Positions 10,349 through 21,603 of a stretch of 64,000 nucleotides of DNA are shown piece after piece. The notes below the pieces were generated by a model. It saw only the letters and a list, made by a program, of their open reading frames with translations. It did not search any database and was not told the origin of the DNA. The first letter of the stretch is position 1; each line of letters starts with the position of its first letter. Both the position numbers and the translations under genes were made by a program. The DNA comes from Tanypteryx hageni (Eukaryota; Arthropoda; Insecta; Odonata; Petaluridae), in assembly GCA_028673005.1 (NCBI GenBank), contig CM054117.1, forward strand, positions 52,139,870 through 52,203,869, read 5' to 3'.

Positions 10349-10703
10349 ATGGAGCATTCCATGTCAACCGGACCAGATTTCTCCCTCGATATCATGAATG
10401 TTTACCAAATTGGGATATGTTGTAGGGCTCGCGGAGCTGTACATTTGGTATAAACAGTTCTCTCCTGTAAGGCGTGGTTGCCTACCAATCAGACATATTT
10501 TTAAAAAATAATTGGAGTGGCGGTATATTGGTAAATATAATAAATCAGTTAATTAAGTAAAGTAATCAGGAAGGACAATTAACGTATTTTATAGAGTTTT
10601 TAATGCGCTTTAACTTAATTTAACGCGCGTTGAGCTAACTTGTAATATTAAATAAGAAATTCGACTCTGGAAAATAAATTTATATTTTATCAAATGTATC
10701 ACC

Positions 10704-11784
10704 TTTTTTAGCCTACTTTCCAAAAAAATTGAAAGTAGTCTTATGAGATCACCTGGGTGTCCGTGTGTGTGTTCCCCCTAACATCTTCTTTATGAATCAA
10801 CCGATTTCAACTAAATTTATCACATAGAGTATACACGTAATTAATGACCAAATTGACATATTTGGACGAAATCGACATAGAAGGGGTGCCACAATTGCAA
10901 AGTAAAACTTTTAGGTAATTATGAATTTGAATGGAATTGGCAGAACCGATTTCAACGAAATTTTGTTTGAAGTAGGCATGCAACATAAAATAAAAAAATC
11001 AGGGTGTTTAGTATAGATATAGAAAGCAGGACTGCAACAATACAAGGAATAAAAAAATTATTTTTACAGGTATTTGTGTTGAACTGTTCACATTGGTTTT
11101 AACCAAATTTAATCCTTATAATATAAATTTATATAAAAAACCATTTTAGCATATTTTAATCGAATCAACCAAACAGGGGTGCCACAATTACAAATTAAAC
11201 TCTTTCAGTAATTAAGAATTTGGAATGATTTGGCGGAACGGATTTCAATTTAATTGTGTATATATGATTTGTACAACATATCATAATGACATTAAGATGT
11301 TTAAAGCGGAGCTAAGTAGCAGGGCTACCATAGTAAAAAGTTAAATTGTATTTCTTACTCGCATTTATAGAGAACTGAACTAATGGATTTTAATCAAATA
11401 TAGTAAGTATATTTAATCTTCCTATAAATAAATAATCAATATATTATTTTTTAACCGGGTCGACTAATCAGGGCTACCACAATATCAAGATTGGGATTTT
11501 TCTGTAACTATGAATTTGAAAGGTATTGGATGAACAGATTTCAAAGAAATTTCGTGTCGGGCGAGTATAGAATGGGAAAACAAGATGAATATGTTTAGAC
11601 CAGAGAAAAAAAGCAGGGCTACCACGATATAAGAAAAAATAATTTTTTTATTTCAAAGCCAATACATTAGTATACGATTATTCTGCCACGAATGTAACAA
11701 AAGCACTTCTGTATCACGGGAAACCTGTGTACACCCCTACTTGTTATATATTAAAATTGTATCGAAAGGAAAGTTCTTTCCAAA
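10704..11784. repeat. Nested insert with ~290-bp tandem repeats
   Basis: Inserted in the left inverted repeat of the surrounding transposon. Marker phrases 'gggtgccacaatt', 'ggggtgccacaatta' and 'agggctaccacaat' start near 10884, 11176 and 11470, giving a ~290-bp period with a weaker half-period ('caggactgcaac', 'cagggctacca' at about 11027, 11322, 11614). 'accgatttcaacgaaatttt' and variants recur with the same spacing. The left edge forms a small hairpin (ctactttcc...gaaagtag). It may be a Helitron-type or satellite-bearing non-autonomous element; I cannot tell which. Confidence 0.7.
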
Positions 11785-12002
11785 ACTAATTATTATTTTC
11801 ATCAAGCACCTCTGAAAAGTAAGCCCAACATGTCTCCATTGTGGCCACAAAACATCAATATGGAGGTATTTGCCGTTGGAACGCTACAAGGTTATAAGTA
11901 TTCCCGTGCAGGAAATTCGACGCCGTAAGTCAGGCGGCTGATGAGACAAGTTACCACTCTGGCTGGAGTTCTTGTGTGTGAGAGCCGGCGTGTTGTTCTC
12001 TC

Positions 12003-12236
12003 ATGCATAAGGAACGTTTAAAGCGAAGGATTGCCTTTCTAGTCATTATTTTGGCTATGGCTTACAATAAGTGTTGCAATCCTTTTAAGAGAAAGAATCA
12101 CGCCAGAATGAAAGATCTGGGAAACGTAAGTATAGAGCAATTGAAGAAAATGGGAAGTATTGCATCAGGATCCAAGCTGTATCAAAACTGTAGGTGGAAG
12201 ATTGACGCGGTCTGTAAGACTGAACCTTCAATTTGA
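12003..12236 (+). pseudogene. Zinc-ribbon-like N-terminal domain of the transposon protein
   Basis: This 77-codon frame contains KCCNPFKRKNHARMKDLGN and, about 40 residues later, YQNCRWKID. The CCNPF....H ... C..C(R) arrangement matches the N-terminal cysteine-rich domain of a recurrent transposon-borne protein family I have seen annotated as uncharacterised in aphids and other insects. In that family the second knuckle is C..CR; here the first of those cysteines appears replaced by Tyr (KLYQNCR), so metal binding would be impaired. It begins just inside the left inverted repeat and is followed by stops, so the domain is separated from the core at 13220-14050. Family match is from memory and not tested. 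Confidence 0.5.
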
Positions 12237-12428
12237 GGAGAGTCTTTGAAAACATCATTAGAAAAACTGGTAAGCCTCTTGCAGAAAACACAATTCGAAT
12301 GTTTTTAGTGAGACTTTTTGTCTGCCGTTCTTAGTGGTCGAAGAGAGTTTATTTAACGCCGGTGTTCTGCTGACTTATCTCAGAAAATTTTCGGAGTTTT
12401 AACCGGTCTTGTGCCAGGAAACCTTTAA

Positions 12429-12654
12429 CACGTTGACGACCGGGTATTTAAATCCAACCTCTACACGTGAGATATCGGGCATTTAAACGATTTTTTCCCC
12501 AAAATATACTGTTTCATTTAAATATTCATAACTTGCATAATTTTTATAATACAGAAAGCCTTCATTTATCGCAAGGATCCCGTTCCTCAAAATCATTGCG
12601 ATAAACGAATTTGCGAAACAAAATATTTCCAAAATGCTTTCAGTCGTCAACGTG
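12429..12654. mobile_element. piggyBac-like MITE inside the large transposon
   Basis: A 226-bp segment with inverted ends: CACGTTGACGACCGG on the left and CACGTTGACGACTGA on the right read in reverse. TTAA precedes the left end (12425-12428) and TAAA follows the right (12655-12658), consistent with a TTAA target site with one change. TTAA plus CACGTTGACxxCC is typical of piggyBac-type non-autonomous elements in insects. No coding capacity. Confidence 0.7.
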
Positions 12655-13219
12655 TAAAATAAAAATTTAATAAAATAAGAGAAGTCGTGCTAAGCAAAAG
12701 GACAGCAAAGTAATTTTTTATAATGACTAATAAGTCTCTTAATTTTAAGATTTCGCGACGAAATTAAGCAAAGAGTTTGCGTTTCGAGAATGTGACGTCA
12801 TTTTTGATGGCAGGTGATGCGTAACATACAGCAGCGTTCTATTAAACAGTTCGGCATTGATTACTTCTGTATTACTTATTCCACGCATGTAACAAAATGT
12901 CTAAAATTTCGTCAAAGTTATGTACTTCTTGAACACTGGAATCACAATCCCAGTTGTATTTTCTTACCTGAGTGCTGATGACGTGAGTGAAGAGATTCCA
13001 AGACTTTCATCGAGTCACGTACCAACAGAAAGAGTTTCTCCTAGTGGTGAGAAATTTTCTGAAGAATATGTTGACAAATTGAACATAACACTTGCCTTAG
13101 TGGGAGAAACAGCGAATAAGCGAAAGAAAATTAAATATACGAAATATTCAAAGGGCAAGGAGGAGAGTCTCCAAAGCCGTGACAAACCGAGTTCATTTTC
13201 ATAATCAAAGGAGATACTG
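12655..13219 (+). other. Transposon interior with a weak open frame
   Basis: A 94-codon frame at 12920-13204 includes SSHVPTERVSPSGEKFSEEY and a lysine-rich end. It lies in line with the flanking transposase pieces and may be the degraded middle of the same protein, but I recognise no domain in it. Confidence 0.35.
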
Positions 13220-14050
13220 CGACAGAGTTTTAAAAATTTTTCGGAAAATAAAGAAAAGGCTCCGTAAAAGTTCAGATTTTGACTCTTGCACCCAAATCGT
13301 GGTCTTTGAGAAAAACAGAAAAGACATTAAAAGTTCGTAGTTTTATGTGACTTTGCGGAAAACTATACATTTGTAGCACAAGACGCATCTCAAGTATTCT
13401 ACTGGAACAACGCACGAGTATCCATACATGATGTTGTTCTGTACATCAAGGAAGGGAATGAGTTGAAGCACAGGAGTTCCGCCGTACTCTCGAACAATCT
13501 CTCCCACGACACAGCTGCTGTCTAAGAGTGCCAAAAGGAAATAGTTAATTATTTATCTGAATGAACAATTCTATCCTAAAAAAATTATATACTTCACGGA
13601 TGGTGTTTCCCAACATTATAAGAACGGATACAATTTCGAAAATCTACTTAAACACGAAGAAGACTTCTCCATACGCGCCGAGTGACATTTCCATGCCACA
13701 GCTCATGGGAAAGGGACTTATGATGAGGTCGGAGGAAATATGAAAAGACTTGTCGCTTTTGCCAGCCTGCAGCTACCAGCAAATCAGCAGATTCTATCTC
13801 CTCTGGCTCTGTACAATTGGGCACAAGGAAACCGTACCAACACAGTCATTTTCTACAGCAGCAAGGCAGAACACACGGCAGCAAAACTGTTTCTTCAATA
13901 CCTATATGACCAAGCACAGGCAGTGCCACACACTCACGAGCAGCATACATTTATTCCAACGCCAGATGGACTGCTTCTTATCAAGAGGTACTCTTTTGCA
14001 ACTGATGGCTTCCTGTTACCAAAACAAAACAAGCGAAAACAATGACTTCC
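13220..14050 (+). pseudogene. Core domain of an unclassified transposon-borne protein (probable transposase)
   Basis: Reading the plus strand across frames gives ordered blocks: CDFAENYTFVAQDASQVFYW then NNARVSIHD, a KHRSSAVLSNNLSHDTAAV block, YFTDGVSQHYKNGYNFENLL, HFHATAHGKGTYDEVGG and KRLVAFASLQLPANQQIL. The pattern FAENY..V.QD...W.., SHDT.AV, DG...YKN, H..ATAHGK...D..GG..KR is one I know from a repeated family of uncharacterised insect and cnidarian proteins. The Asp residues in CDFAEN, FTDG and YDEVGG are candidates for a metal-binding triad, but this is inference. Stops follow DTAAV and SIRAE (where a Trp is expected), and a frame change lies near 13575. The last piece, 13740-14045, is open. 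It is enclosed by long inverted repeats, which supports a transposase role. Confidence 0.65.
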
Positions 14051-14592
14051 TGTTGAGTGATGATAATCGTAACTTCTTACTAACGATATTCTTTTTTGTT
14101 ACAAATTCTTTTCTGGAAAGTGGTCTCCATCCAACCGACAACATCCCGCAAGCAGTGCATTCCGTCTTCTGCGCGGGAATACTTATTACCTTGTAGCAAT
14201 CCAACGGCAAATACCTCCATATTAGTGTTTTGTGGCAACAATGAAGACATATTTAGCTTACTTTTAAGAGGTCTTTGATGGAAATAAACATGGTCATACT
14301 TTTGATAAATTATAAATTTATTTTTCAGAGTGTCCTGAAAGGGCATTAAAAACTATATAGAGTAGGTTATTTTTTTCTGATTACTTTACTTAATTAATTG
14401 ATTTATCGCTCTTAACAATATACCGCCACTCCAATTATAAAAAATATGCCTGATTGGTAGGCAACCACGCCTCACAGGAGAGAACTGTTTATACCAAATG
14501 TACAGCTCCACAAGCCCTACAATATATTCCAATTGGTAAACATTCATTACATCGAGGGAGAAAAGTGGTCCTGTTGACATGGAATGCTCCAT

Positions 14593-15487
14593 TATGGGTG
14601 GTAGTTTTTGTACTTTCAATTCGATGATTTAAATTTACTTTTTATTTCGAAATTCTACGCAAAATTTACGTTTATTTTACAATATTTTGATTATTTATTT
14701 AAATTTTTATAGGAAGTTAAATCTTTATGTAAAAATTAATTGAACTAATATATTATGTTCCTCATAAATTTTATTTTATTTATGCGCATTTACACGCCTC
14801 TTCATTTTTAAAAGTTAATATTAAAGAAAACACTCAATAACAAATTTATTAAAACATTATTTTCTCTTTTACTTAGAGTAAAAAAGTATACAATACAAAG
14901 TACAAAAGTATGTTTAAATCGTTAATTTGATCTTTTACTAATTAAATCGTGAATTATAACCAAGAAAATCACATTTGAGCCGGCTAAGAGATTTCGCCTG
15001 CTTTTTTTAGATTTATGACGAAATGTCCAGGAACTGAGTGTTATACGGGAATCTAAATCCAGTGCAAAACGTGTTAATGCTACGTAAGCACAGCGTACGA
15101 CCAAGCTTACCTCTTTAAGTAAAAAAGTGGTTAGTGCAGAAAAAAGCTCATTGTGCAAACACGGAACGATATTTCTTGTTCTTGTATTTTCCCTCCTTTC
15201 TTTACAAATGTTGCCAAACGTGATGATTTCGGCTACCGAACTACACGAGAAAACATATATTAATAGTTAATTCACGCCTTTTACTAACTGACTCTTGATG
15301 ATTAAACAAAGTTAGTGCCTTGCATATCGGCCATGAAAATATTATTGTTGTTCTATTACACTGAAACTTAGTATATTTTAAATCTCAAATATCGTATGCT
15401 GGTATTTCCAAATCTAGATATTTTTGATTTCGCATAATTCTTCCAATCGCGTCGTTGACAAATATATTATATAGCGAATGCAGATAG
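14593..15487. other. AT-rich stretch beginning with a 'cgattt' family remnant
   Basis: 14600-14665 contains 'ggtagtttt' and 'aattcgatgatttaaattta', a remnant of the 'cgattt' family flanking the large transposon. The rest is very AT-rich with no gene. Confidence 0.45.
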
Positions 15488-17176
15488 CAGTGGCGGCCGG
15501 TGGTTGTTTCAACTGGTAGGGCCAACATATGTTTAAAAAACCTAAATTTTTAATACAAAACAGTATTTAATTTTTTACTTACCGAAAAATGTACTGTAGT
15601 GAGTAGATGAAAAAAGTGTCTTGAAGCTAAAATGTGCGGTAAACAAAGTCTATTCGGCGATCTTTCTTGTTAGAAAATAAATCAATAACCTTTCTGTTGA
15701 AGCTATCTATGTTATTTACAGAAGTTTTTTCACACGATACTATTCCTAAGAAAAGTCTTTATTCTTTCCATCATTGAAAAACACCGTTCTGCTTCTGATG
15801 TCGACATTGGTATCGTGATAAGCACTTTTAAAAGCTTTATTGTCTCTTGAAACATTTCACACAAATCATCACCCAAAATTAGCGGCAGAAATGGTACTGC
15901 ACCAGAAACTGCTCTCAATTCATCTCTTTCGTAAAAAACTTGAGACTCTTCAGTCTCTTTTTTCCAAAAAAGGATACTTTTCAATTATTTCACTAACATA
16001 CGTGTCAGGGAATTTTTTGCTGTAATTATGAAATTCTTCGACTAAAAATAGATTTGTAGCCACGAGGTGTCCAGTAAATTGAAATCTATCTTTTATTTCT
16101 GGCGGGCGTAATAGCGGTCGAAATTAGCAATACTTGTCTTTTATCAGTTTCTGAACGCCATTTAAACGTTCATTCATAACAGAAGCACCATCAAAACTTT
16201 GTGCTATAAGTTTATTCGGTCTGTCACCAATTAGGGGGTCGAGTTGTTTTAAAATACAATCTGCGATTGCACGAGCATCATGTCCGTCAGGATTAACGAA
16301 ATTCCAGAATATTTCTACCGGTTCTCCGCCTACAATGTAACGTAATACAATGACTAACTGAAATTCACATGACATGTCAGTAGTTACATCGGCTATCAAT
16401 GCTACATAATCTGCTTTTTGAATTTCTTTTCGAACTTCTTCCTGGTACACTTCTAACATGCATTCCAGCAACTCATTCTGTATAATTTTAGACGTGTCTT
16501 TAAACAGGTGATTGACTAAGGAGAACTTTTAAGTCTTTATCTAACTCAGAACTAAACTGGATTGACTCACGAAAAAATCCCTTATTTTGTGACTCATCCG
16601 ATTCATCATGCCCTCTCAATGCTAATTCTAATGCCCCACAAAAACGTATACAATTTATAATCAAATTTAATACGTACCTATTTTTATCTACTCGTTCGTT
16701 ATGTTTAGATATAGCTAACCGATACTTTGAGTTAAACTGACTTTGAATATTTGTTTTACCCAGCAACGATAAACTCAAAACATTGTTCATATGTATTTAG
16801 ATTTTTCGTGAGCCTTCTTTTTTCCCAGATGTGTACCAAGTCTGAAATCCTGTTCCTCGGCCAGCTGACATCTCCTTGGAAAAGAACACAAGGAAAACAA
16901 AAAACCCATTTTTTTCATCGCACCCGCACAGCCAATTGTTCTTCGAATAAGGCATTAAATTTACGACACCTTTCCTGTTTATTGGCACACTGTAGCTTTT
17001 TAACTAAATTCAAATTAGGGAGGGGTCTTCCCATTCCTTTTATTTCGAGTTTATCATCGTAAGACAACGACAAAAACGGCTGTTTTAATAAAGCACTATT
17101 CATTGCGGAGAATTGAAACATTCACGCTCACAATACCACATCAAACTACTATCTTGAAGGCCGGCCGAGCCGAGCC
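15488..17176 (-). mobile_element. hAT element relic (ZMYM1-like), internally deleted
   Basis: The left edge reads CAGTGGCGGCCGGTGG, an hAT-style terminus of the kind found on ZMYM1-type elements. The right edge is less clear: 'ccggccgagccgag' near 17163-17176 could be a decayed inverted copy. The enclosed minus-strand coding relic fits an hAT transposase. I could not find a matching 8-bp duplication, so the right limit is approximate. Confidence 0.6.
15730..17121 (-). pseudogene. hAT transposase, ZMYM1-like, multiply broken
   Basis: From N to C terminus on the minus strand: an NSALLKQPFLSLSYDDKLEI start; a TTF-type zinc-finger region read in two frames (NWLCGCDEKN, then VFCFPCVLFQGDVSWPR); a DUF4371-like block with NNVLSLSLLGKTNIQSQFNS and CIRFCGALELALRGHDES; the catalytic-core region DYVALIADVTTDMSCEFQLV with a later LIAQSFDGASVMNERLNGVQ; then, after a jump, KDRFQFTGHLVATNLFLVEE; and the C-terminal dimerisation motif PMSTSEAERCFSMMERIKTF. 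Between VQKLIKDKY and the KDRFQF block the family normally has a few hundred residues, which are missing. There is a stop after AVRVR, a frame change in the T-rich run near 15975, and a break near 16490. In ADVTTD the family usually has ADETTD. Enzyme certainly inactive. Confidence 0.85.
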
Positions 17177-17944
17177 AAACTGAACTTGGTCTCAACGGTA
17201 GATATTCTCAAACGCGGGAGAATATAAGAGATGGAGAGAAATGAATGAGTCCTTAATCCCTCTTCAATTTTAAGGAACGCTTGCTAATTTATGTGCACCT
17301 TTTTAAACCATTATATATAAATATAAATTTATTAACCTATAGCAAAGATTGAAGGAGCCAAAAGCAAGAGAGAGGAACGATCCTTTCCGGATAACTTTTA
17401 GCGAAAGACTGCCAAAAGAGTGGGTTTAGTGTATACGGTGTGCATTCAACAACGTCCATCTATAGGGAAAGCCCTAGCAAGCAATCGAGATAAATTTGTT
17501 CCAGGAATACGCTCCACGGGTAGATGCGTGGAATAGGTAGCAAAACGGTTGTCTTTAAACGACCACCAAAATTCCTTTCTTCTGAGCCCCGAGGAACTCT
17601 CCGCAGGGCATATCCATGACCTTATCTCTATAGAGAGGTTCGTGGAATATCCAACAATTAGTTCGGCAAATATCATCTCAAAACCTCAAATGGGCTAAGA
17701 AACACCTGTTTCCAAAACTACCATAGGGAATTGCGGTTACCTGATTGATCAGAATAGAAGCGTGAGCTTTAAAAAGACGCATATTTGAGTGCAAGGAAAT
17801 ACCCTTCTTTAAGTCCCACTGTTAATGCAAGCCCGGAAAAGGAACGAAATCGTAGGTAGAAAATAATATTGCGAAAAAAGTTAACAGAAACGACTTAAAT
17901 TCTAGAATTCAAAATGAAATATGTTTTTAGACATTTACTTTTCC
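17177..17944. other. Non-genic stretch
   Basis: Includes a 76-codon minus-strand frame at 17446-17676 with no recognisable domain. No repeat or RNA signature seen. Confidence 0.4.
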
Positions 17945-18057
17945 GTCTTGTTGGGAAATCGGCGCTTATCGACGACCGTTTTCGTCGATTTTGACAATTT
18001 AAAAAATCGACGTTTATCGGTGTTTTTCGATTTAAATCGAATCCTACCAAACCTAAT
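17945..18057. repeat. 'cgattt' palindromic family fragment
   Basis: Holds 'cgacgaccgttttcgtcga', 'aaaatcgacgtttatcgg' and 'cgatttaaatcga', and ends 'atcctaccaaacctaatta', the family's terminal signature. No matching left end lies nearby, so this is a partial copy or a one-ended remnant. Confidence 0.7.
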
Positions 18058-19739
18058 TACAACGAAATGAGGATATGAGATACTTAACTAGAATTATTAC
18101 CATTGTTAACGAACTAAATCAATATGTTAGTCCTTTTCGGCATCGGTATCGATTGAATATTCCATCAACTCTTTTGCCCATTACTTTGCAGATCATCGGT
18201 CAAAGTAAAAGAGTGATCCCTGGAAAAGAGAAGGCAGCGTAAAAACATGAGGTATTTTTCATTAGTCGTACATTAGACGATATTTTTAGGGTAATATTTT
18301 CTGTTCATCATTACATTTAATTAATTACATTAAGTCCTGACATCATGTGTCAACACGGTAATAAGTGGGGTTTAGTACGATTTTTTCATAAAAAGAGACA
18401 TACGATTGACAATTCAAGTTCTTAAAAATACAGCTGATTAAATATGTACTTAATCGAATATCTTCAATAGCCGTAACAAGGTCTAAGAAACCAAGTATCC
18501 ATCATCAGTGCTATTCACCGATAGTATATTCTAAAGGAAATACTGAATACTATTACTTTTTATTCTAAAGAAATTTTTATCTACCATCGGTAAACATCAT
18601 TGGTTACGGTTTCCTGGTTGCCAGAATGCGCATATGATTTTCGTAAACTTTTGTGGCTATTAGGGGTATTTCATCAAGCATTTATTTTATAACTTTTAGA
18701 TTAGCTATAACATTTATCGATATTTCTCTATTGAACAAATATTTAGTTGTTGAAGTAGTTCAATATTGATATGATTCCATAATTATATTATGATTTACTA
18801 TAATTAATCGTTTTCTTCAGATATATTTGGTTTTCTTACAATTATAGATATATAAATAGATATGCGTCTTTATTTGGGTAAGATTAAGACTAAACAGTCT
18901 ATTCTTCCGTCTTACCCATTGTCAATTACAAACAGGAAGAAAGTAACAAATAATAAAAATGAAACAAAGGATTACATAAAATAAAGTACTACATAAATAC
19001 AATGACAAGTTAACATTTTTGAAAACGAAAAGAGATGGAGATTTGTTGTTCGTGGGAAAAAACGAGGGAAAATTGATATACTATTCCCTAGGAAAAAGCC
19101 CACTGCAGGAAAACACCCATACAAGAAGGGGGTGTGAAAAACCTGCAAAACCTACTGATAGCAATATTTATAGATTGAGAGGATCATGAAAGATAAATAC
19201 TTAAATTGAAATACACATAAACACAGTTATATCATTATGATACGCGCTTGAATAGTTTCGTCTGATTTTCGAGCGCCACATGTGATAAATGAAGTAAGAT
19301 GTGATATTTAAGTCCCTTTTAGTATGTCGTTATTATAACCTTTTTCTGCATTATCATGTAACGTTAATTGCATATTTTGTCGGCAATCCATGAGCGCTCC
19401 ATTTGTAAATTAATTTAGATTGATGTCTCTCATCCAAATGGTTGAAATGAACTTCAGGAAAAGAAGACCATGCCGCGATGTGCGAAATTTCGAAAGGGCG
19501 TTTTTCATCCACTTTAAACGCAAATAAAAGTCCCTTGAAAAAGTAGAGTTTCCGTTTTTCGCGGAAGGCGGCGGGTACAAACTATATTTTTTTTTACCTA
19601 TGGCGTCGACCTGTGTGTATGAGTACGCTTTAAAAACGACTCGCAATGGGGAGGGGAATGCGGAGAAGGCCTTTCTGATGGAAATTTTAATGCGACTGCT
19701 AGTGATTAATGGCGCGTTTTTTTTCGAACGTCCCTGTAC
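18058..19739. other. AT-rich non-genic stretch
   Basis: No gene, RNA or repeat recognised. Short open frames around 19410-19700 lack motifs. Confidence 0.4.
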
Positions 19740-19915
19740 TTCATTTCAACGGAACCCTCTCTTCCCAGTCTTTATCCATCTCTCTCTTCCTCCTCTCCCT
19801 CTCTCTGTCTCTTTCTACTCTCTGTATTCACCTTTCTCTCTCATCTCGCTTTTTCTCTTCGTTCTCTTTTTCTGTTTCCGTCACGGTTTCCAGAGAAATC
19901 ATTCTCCGCCTGCCT
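19740..19915. repeat. Polypyrimidine (CT-rich) tract
   Basis: Strong strand bias to C and T with 'tctctctt' and 'ctctctctgtctc' runs. The open frames across it (about 90-119 codons) are composed of Leu, Ser and Phe and are composition artefacts. Confidence 0.75.
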
Positions 19916-21501
19916 GCAGTCTCTCTTTCGAGGCTTTTGAGTTTAGGTATTCATTGTAACAAACGACTATGCCAAACCTAAAATATAATTGAAACAACCA
20001 TCTACGTGTATACATATGCCAAAGGTTGTGTAAATGTATTTATATATGTAGATTCGAGTAAACAAATACAGAGGCACCTTCATAGAGATGAATAATATTA
20101 TATAAAATAAATGATTAAATGCAAAGACGCATTAAAATGCGAATACTTAAAATAAAAGCAGGCAAGAAAATGCAGAAAAATCGTACTTATTAATAAGCGT
20201 ATCCATATTCAAACCAAACTGAATACACATTCATATTCATGCTTTATGATACAGTTTTGTGAATTCCCAATATAATCGACGTATATGAACGCACTAATAA
20301 TAATAATAATAATGATTATTACTCCAGCCGTATAGGTATAGAATTTTATCATAAGCTGCACTCATTATTTAGATAATACACATTGCGTGGAAGAAATATA
20401 ACTTAGAGAGAAATTATCTATTGGATGCTGTTGTAAGTAAAGTTCGTATCATTCTGTTTATTTTTTGAAACGATAACGATAATAAAATAACCACTTTCTT
20501 AAATGCGTAAAGCTGGAAGTAAATAATGCTTCTCTGAGAGAATAACTGATGGCGATGTTTGGGATCTTTCTGTGATCCACCTAGTACTTTATTTTTTTGC
20601 AATTTTCTTACCGCTCTTTTTTAATCTTCGCAATCAAGTGGAGTGGTTCTGTCCGGAGCGTTTCGGGTAAAAAATCCCCGAGAAAAATATCTCTACTAAA
20701 CTAATTCAAGCCGTAAGGAACTGCACCGAAATAATCCGAATATTTCGTTTTTTATTAAATGCCGAGAAACCATGAAAAAGGAAATTTCAAATACAGTTTC
20801 ATTTCGAAAGATACTAATCCAAAGGAATATTCGTCATCATTTTACTTATGCTTTACTTGGACGACTATTTAATTGAAATGTAAAATAACAATTTGTAATT
20901 TTTTTTAGTCATTTTGATTAAATTCGCCTATACAGCTTCCAACGCCAACCTCTGAGTAAATTCTAATTTTCTCTTAACCCTATTCAGCTGCAGAAGGCAG
21001 TTTCCGCGAGAGTGAGACACCTGTTCTGTCGCAGAGGTCCGCGGGGATAAAAGCCGCTTATTTTTTTAAATTAAAGTTAGGCGCGAAAAAAATCACCCCG
21101 CTTGGGGTATTCTCGTCTCGTCCAGACCAGACCTCAAAAACTCCTGCGTCGCTTTAATTGAGAAAGAATAGCACGTCCTTAGAAAAAGTGAGTGTGATTC
21201 TCTTCGAAGGAAAGCTACTATTGCCATGTGCACACACGGCTAGGTTTATGAGGGTTAAAAAAATTAATCAGTCGCGATTAGAAGGGAATGGAGATGCGTA
21301 AAAGCAGACTGAGGGGAAAGGCAAAGGAGTAGCAAAGTCTAGAGACAGACAGACAGACAAACGACTTTATTAGGGGAGAGAGGGTGTATGCATGAGAGCG
21401 GAAGTGGAAAGTAATAGAATAAAGGGTAAGAAAGAGAAGTGATCGAGTAGGTATATATATTTCACTAGAAAAATATCGACATCGTCTTATGGCAGTATAC
21501 A
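19916..21501. other. Non-genic stretch with a short (TAA)n run
   Basis: A (TAA)n run is at about 20297-20316. The section 20990-21130 is GC-richer but I see no convincing exon or RNA. Confidence 0.4.
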
Positions 21502-21603
21502 AATTCAAGAATAAGCACTTCAATGTGTTATGGTTGTAAGACATATACCTTAGGTTAGTACTTATTTTTTCAATTTTTATATTGAGGTGCTTATTCTTAA
21601 ATT
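21502..21603. repeat. Short inverted repeat (23-base arms)
   Basis: Arms 21502-21524 and 21581-21603 pair: AATTCAAGAATAAGCAC on the left and AATTTAAGAATAAGCAC on the right read in reverse, each continuing into T/CTCAAT, with two differences in 23. The loop is about 56 bases. It could be a small MITE or a hairpin transcript. Confidence 0.7.

Larger units (their letters stand above)
10349..14592 (+). mobile_element. Large DNA transposon with ~0.4-kb terminal inverted repeats
   Basis: The ends are long inverted repeats. The left copy starts ATGGAGCATTCCATGTCAAC at 10349. The right copy ends at 14592 with the same 20 bases in reverse complement. Similarity continues inwards on both sides through 'ctgtacatttggtataaac', 'cctaccaatcag', 'ggagtggcggtatattg', 'aataaatttata' and 'atatggaggtatttgccgtt'. 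The left copy is split by an unrelated ~1.08-kb insert (10704-11784). Without that insert the element is about 3.2 kb. The interior carries a decayed protein (12003-14050). I could not define a target-site duplication: the flanks read 'ttacgt' and 'tatggg'. Family not assigned. Confidence 0.8.

Noticed and set aside
13750..14346. Several open frames on both strands (64-148 codons)
   Set aside because: They overlap the transposon protein and its right inverted repeat in other frames; only the 13740-14045 plus frame fits the protein pattern.
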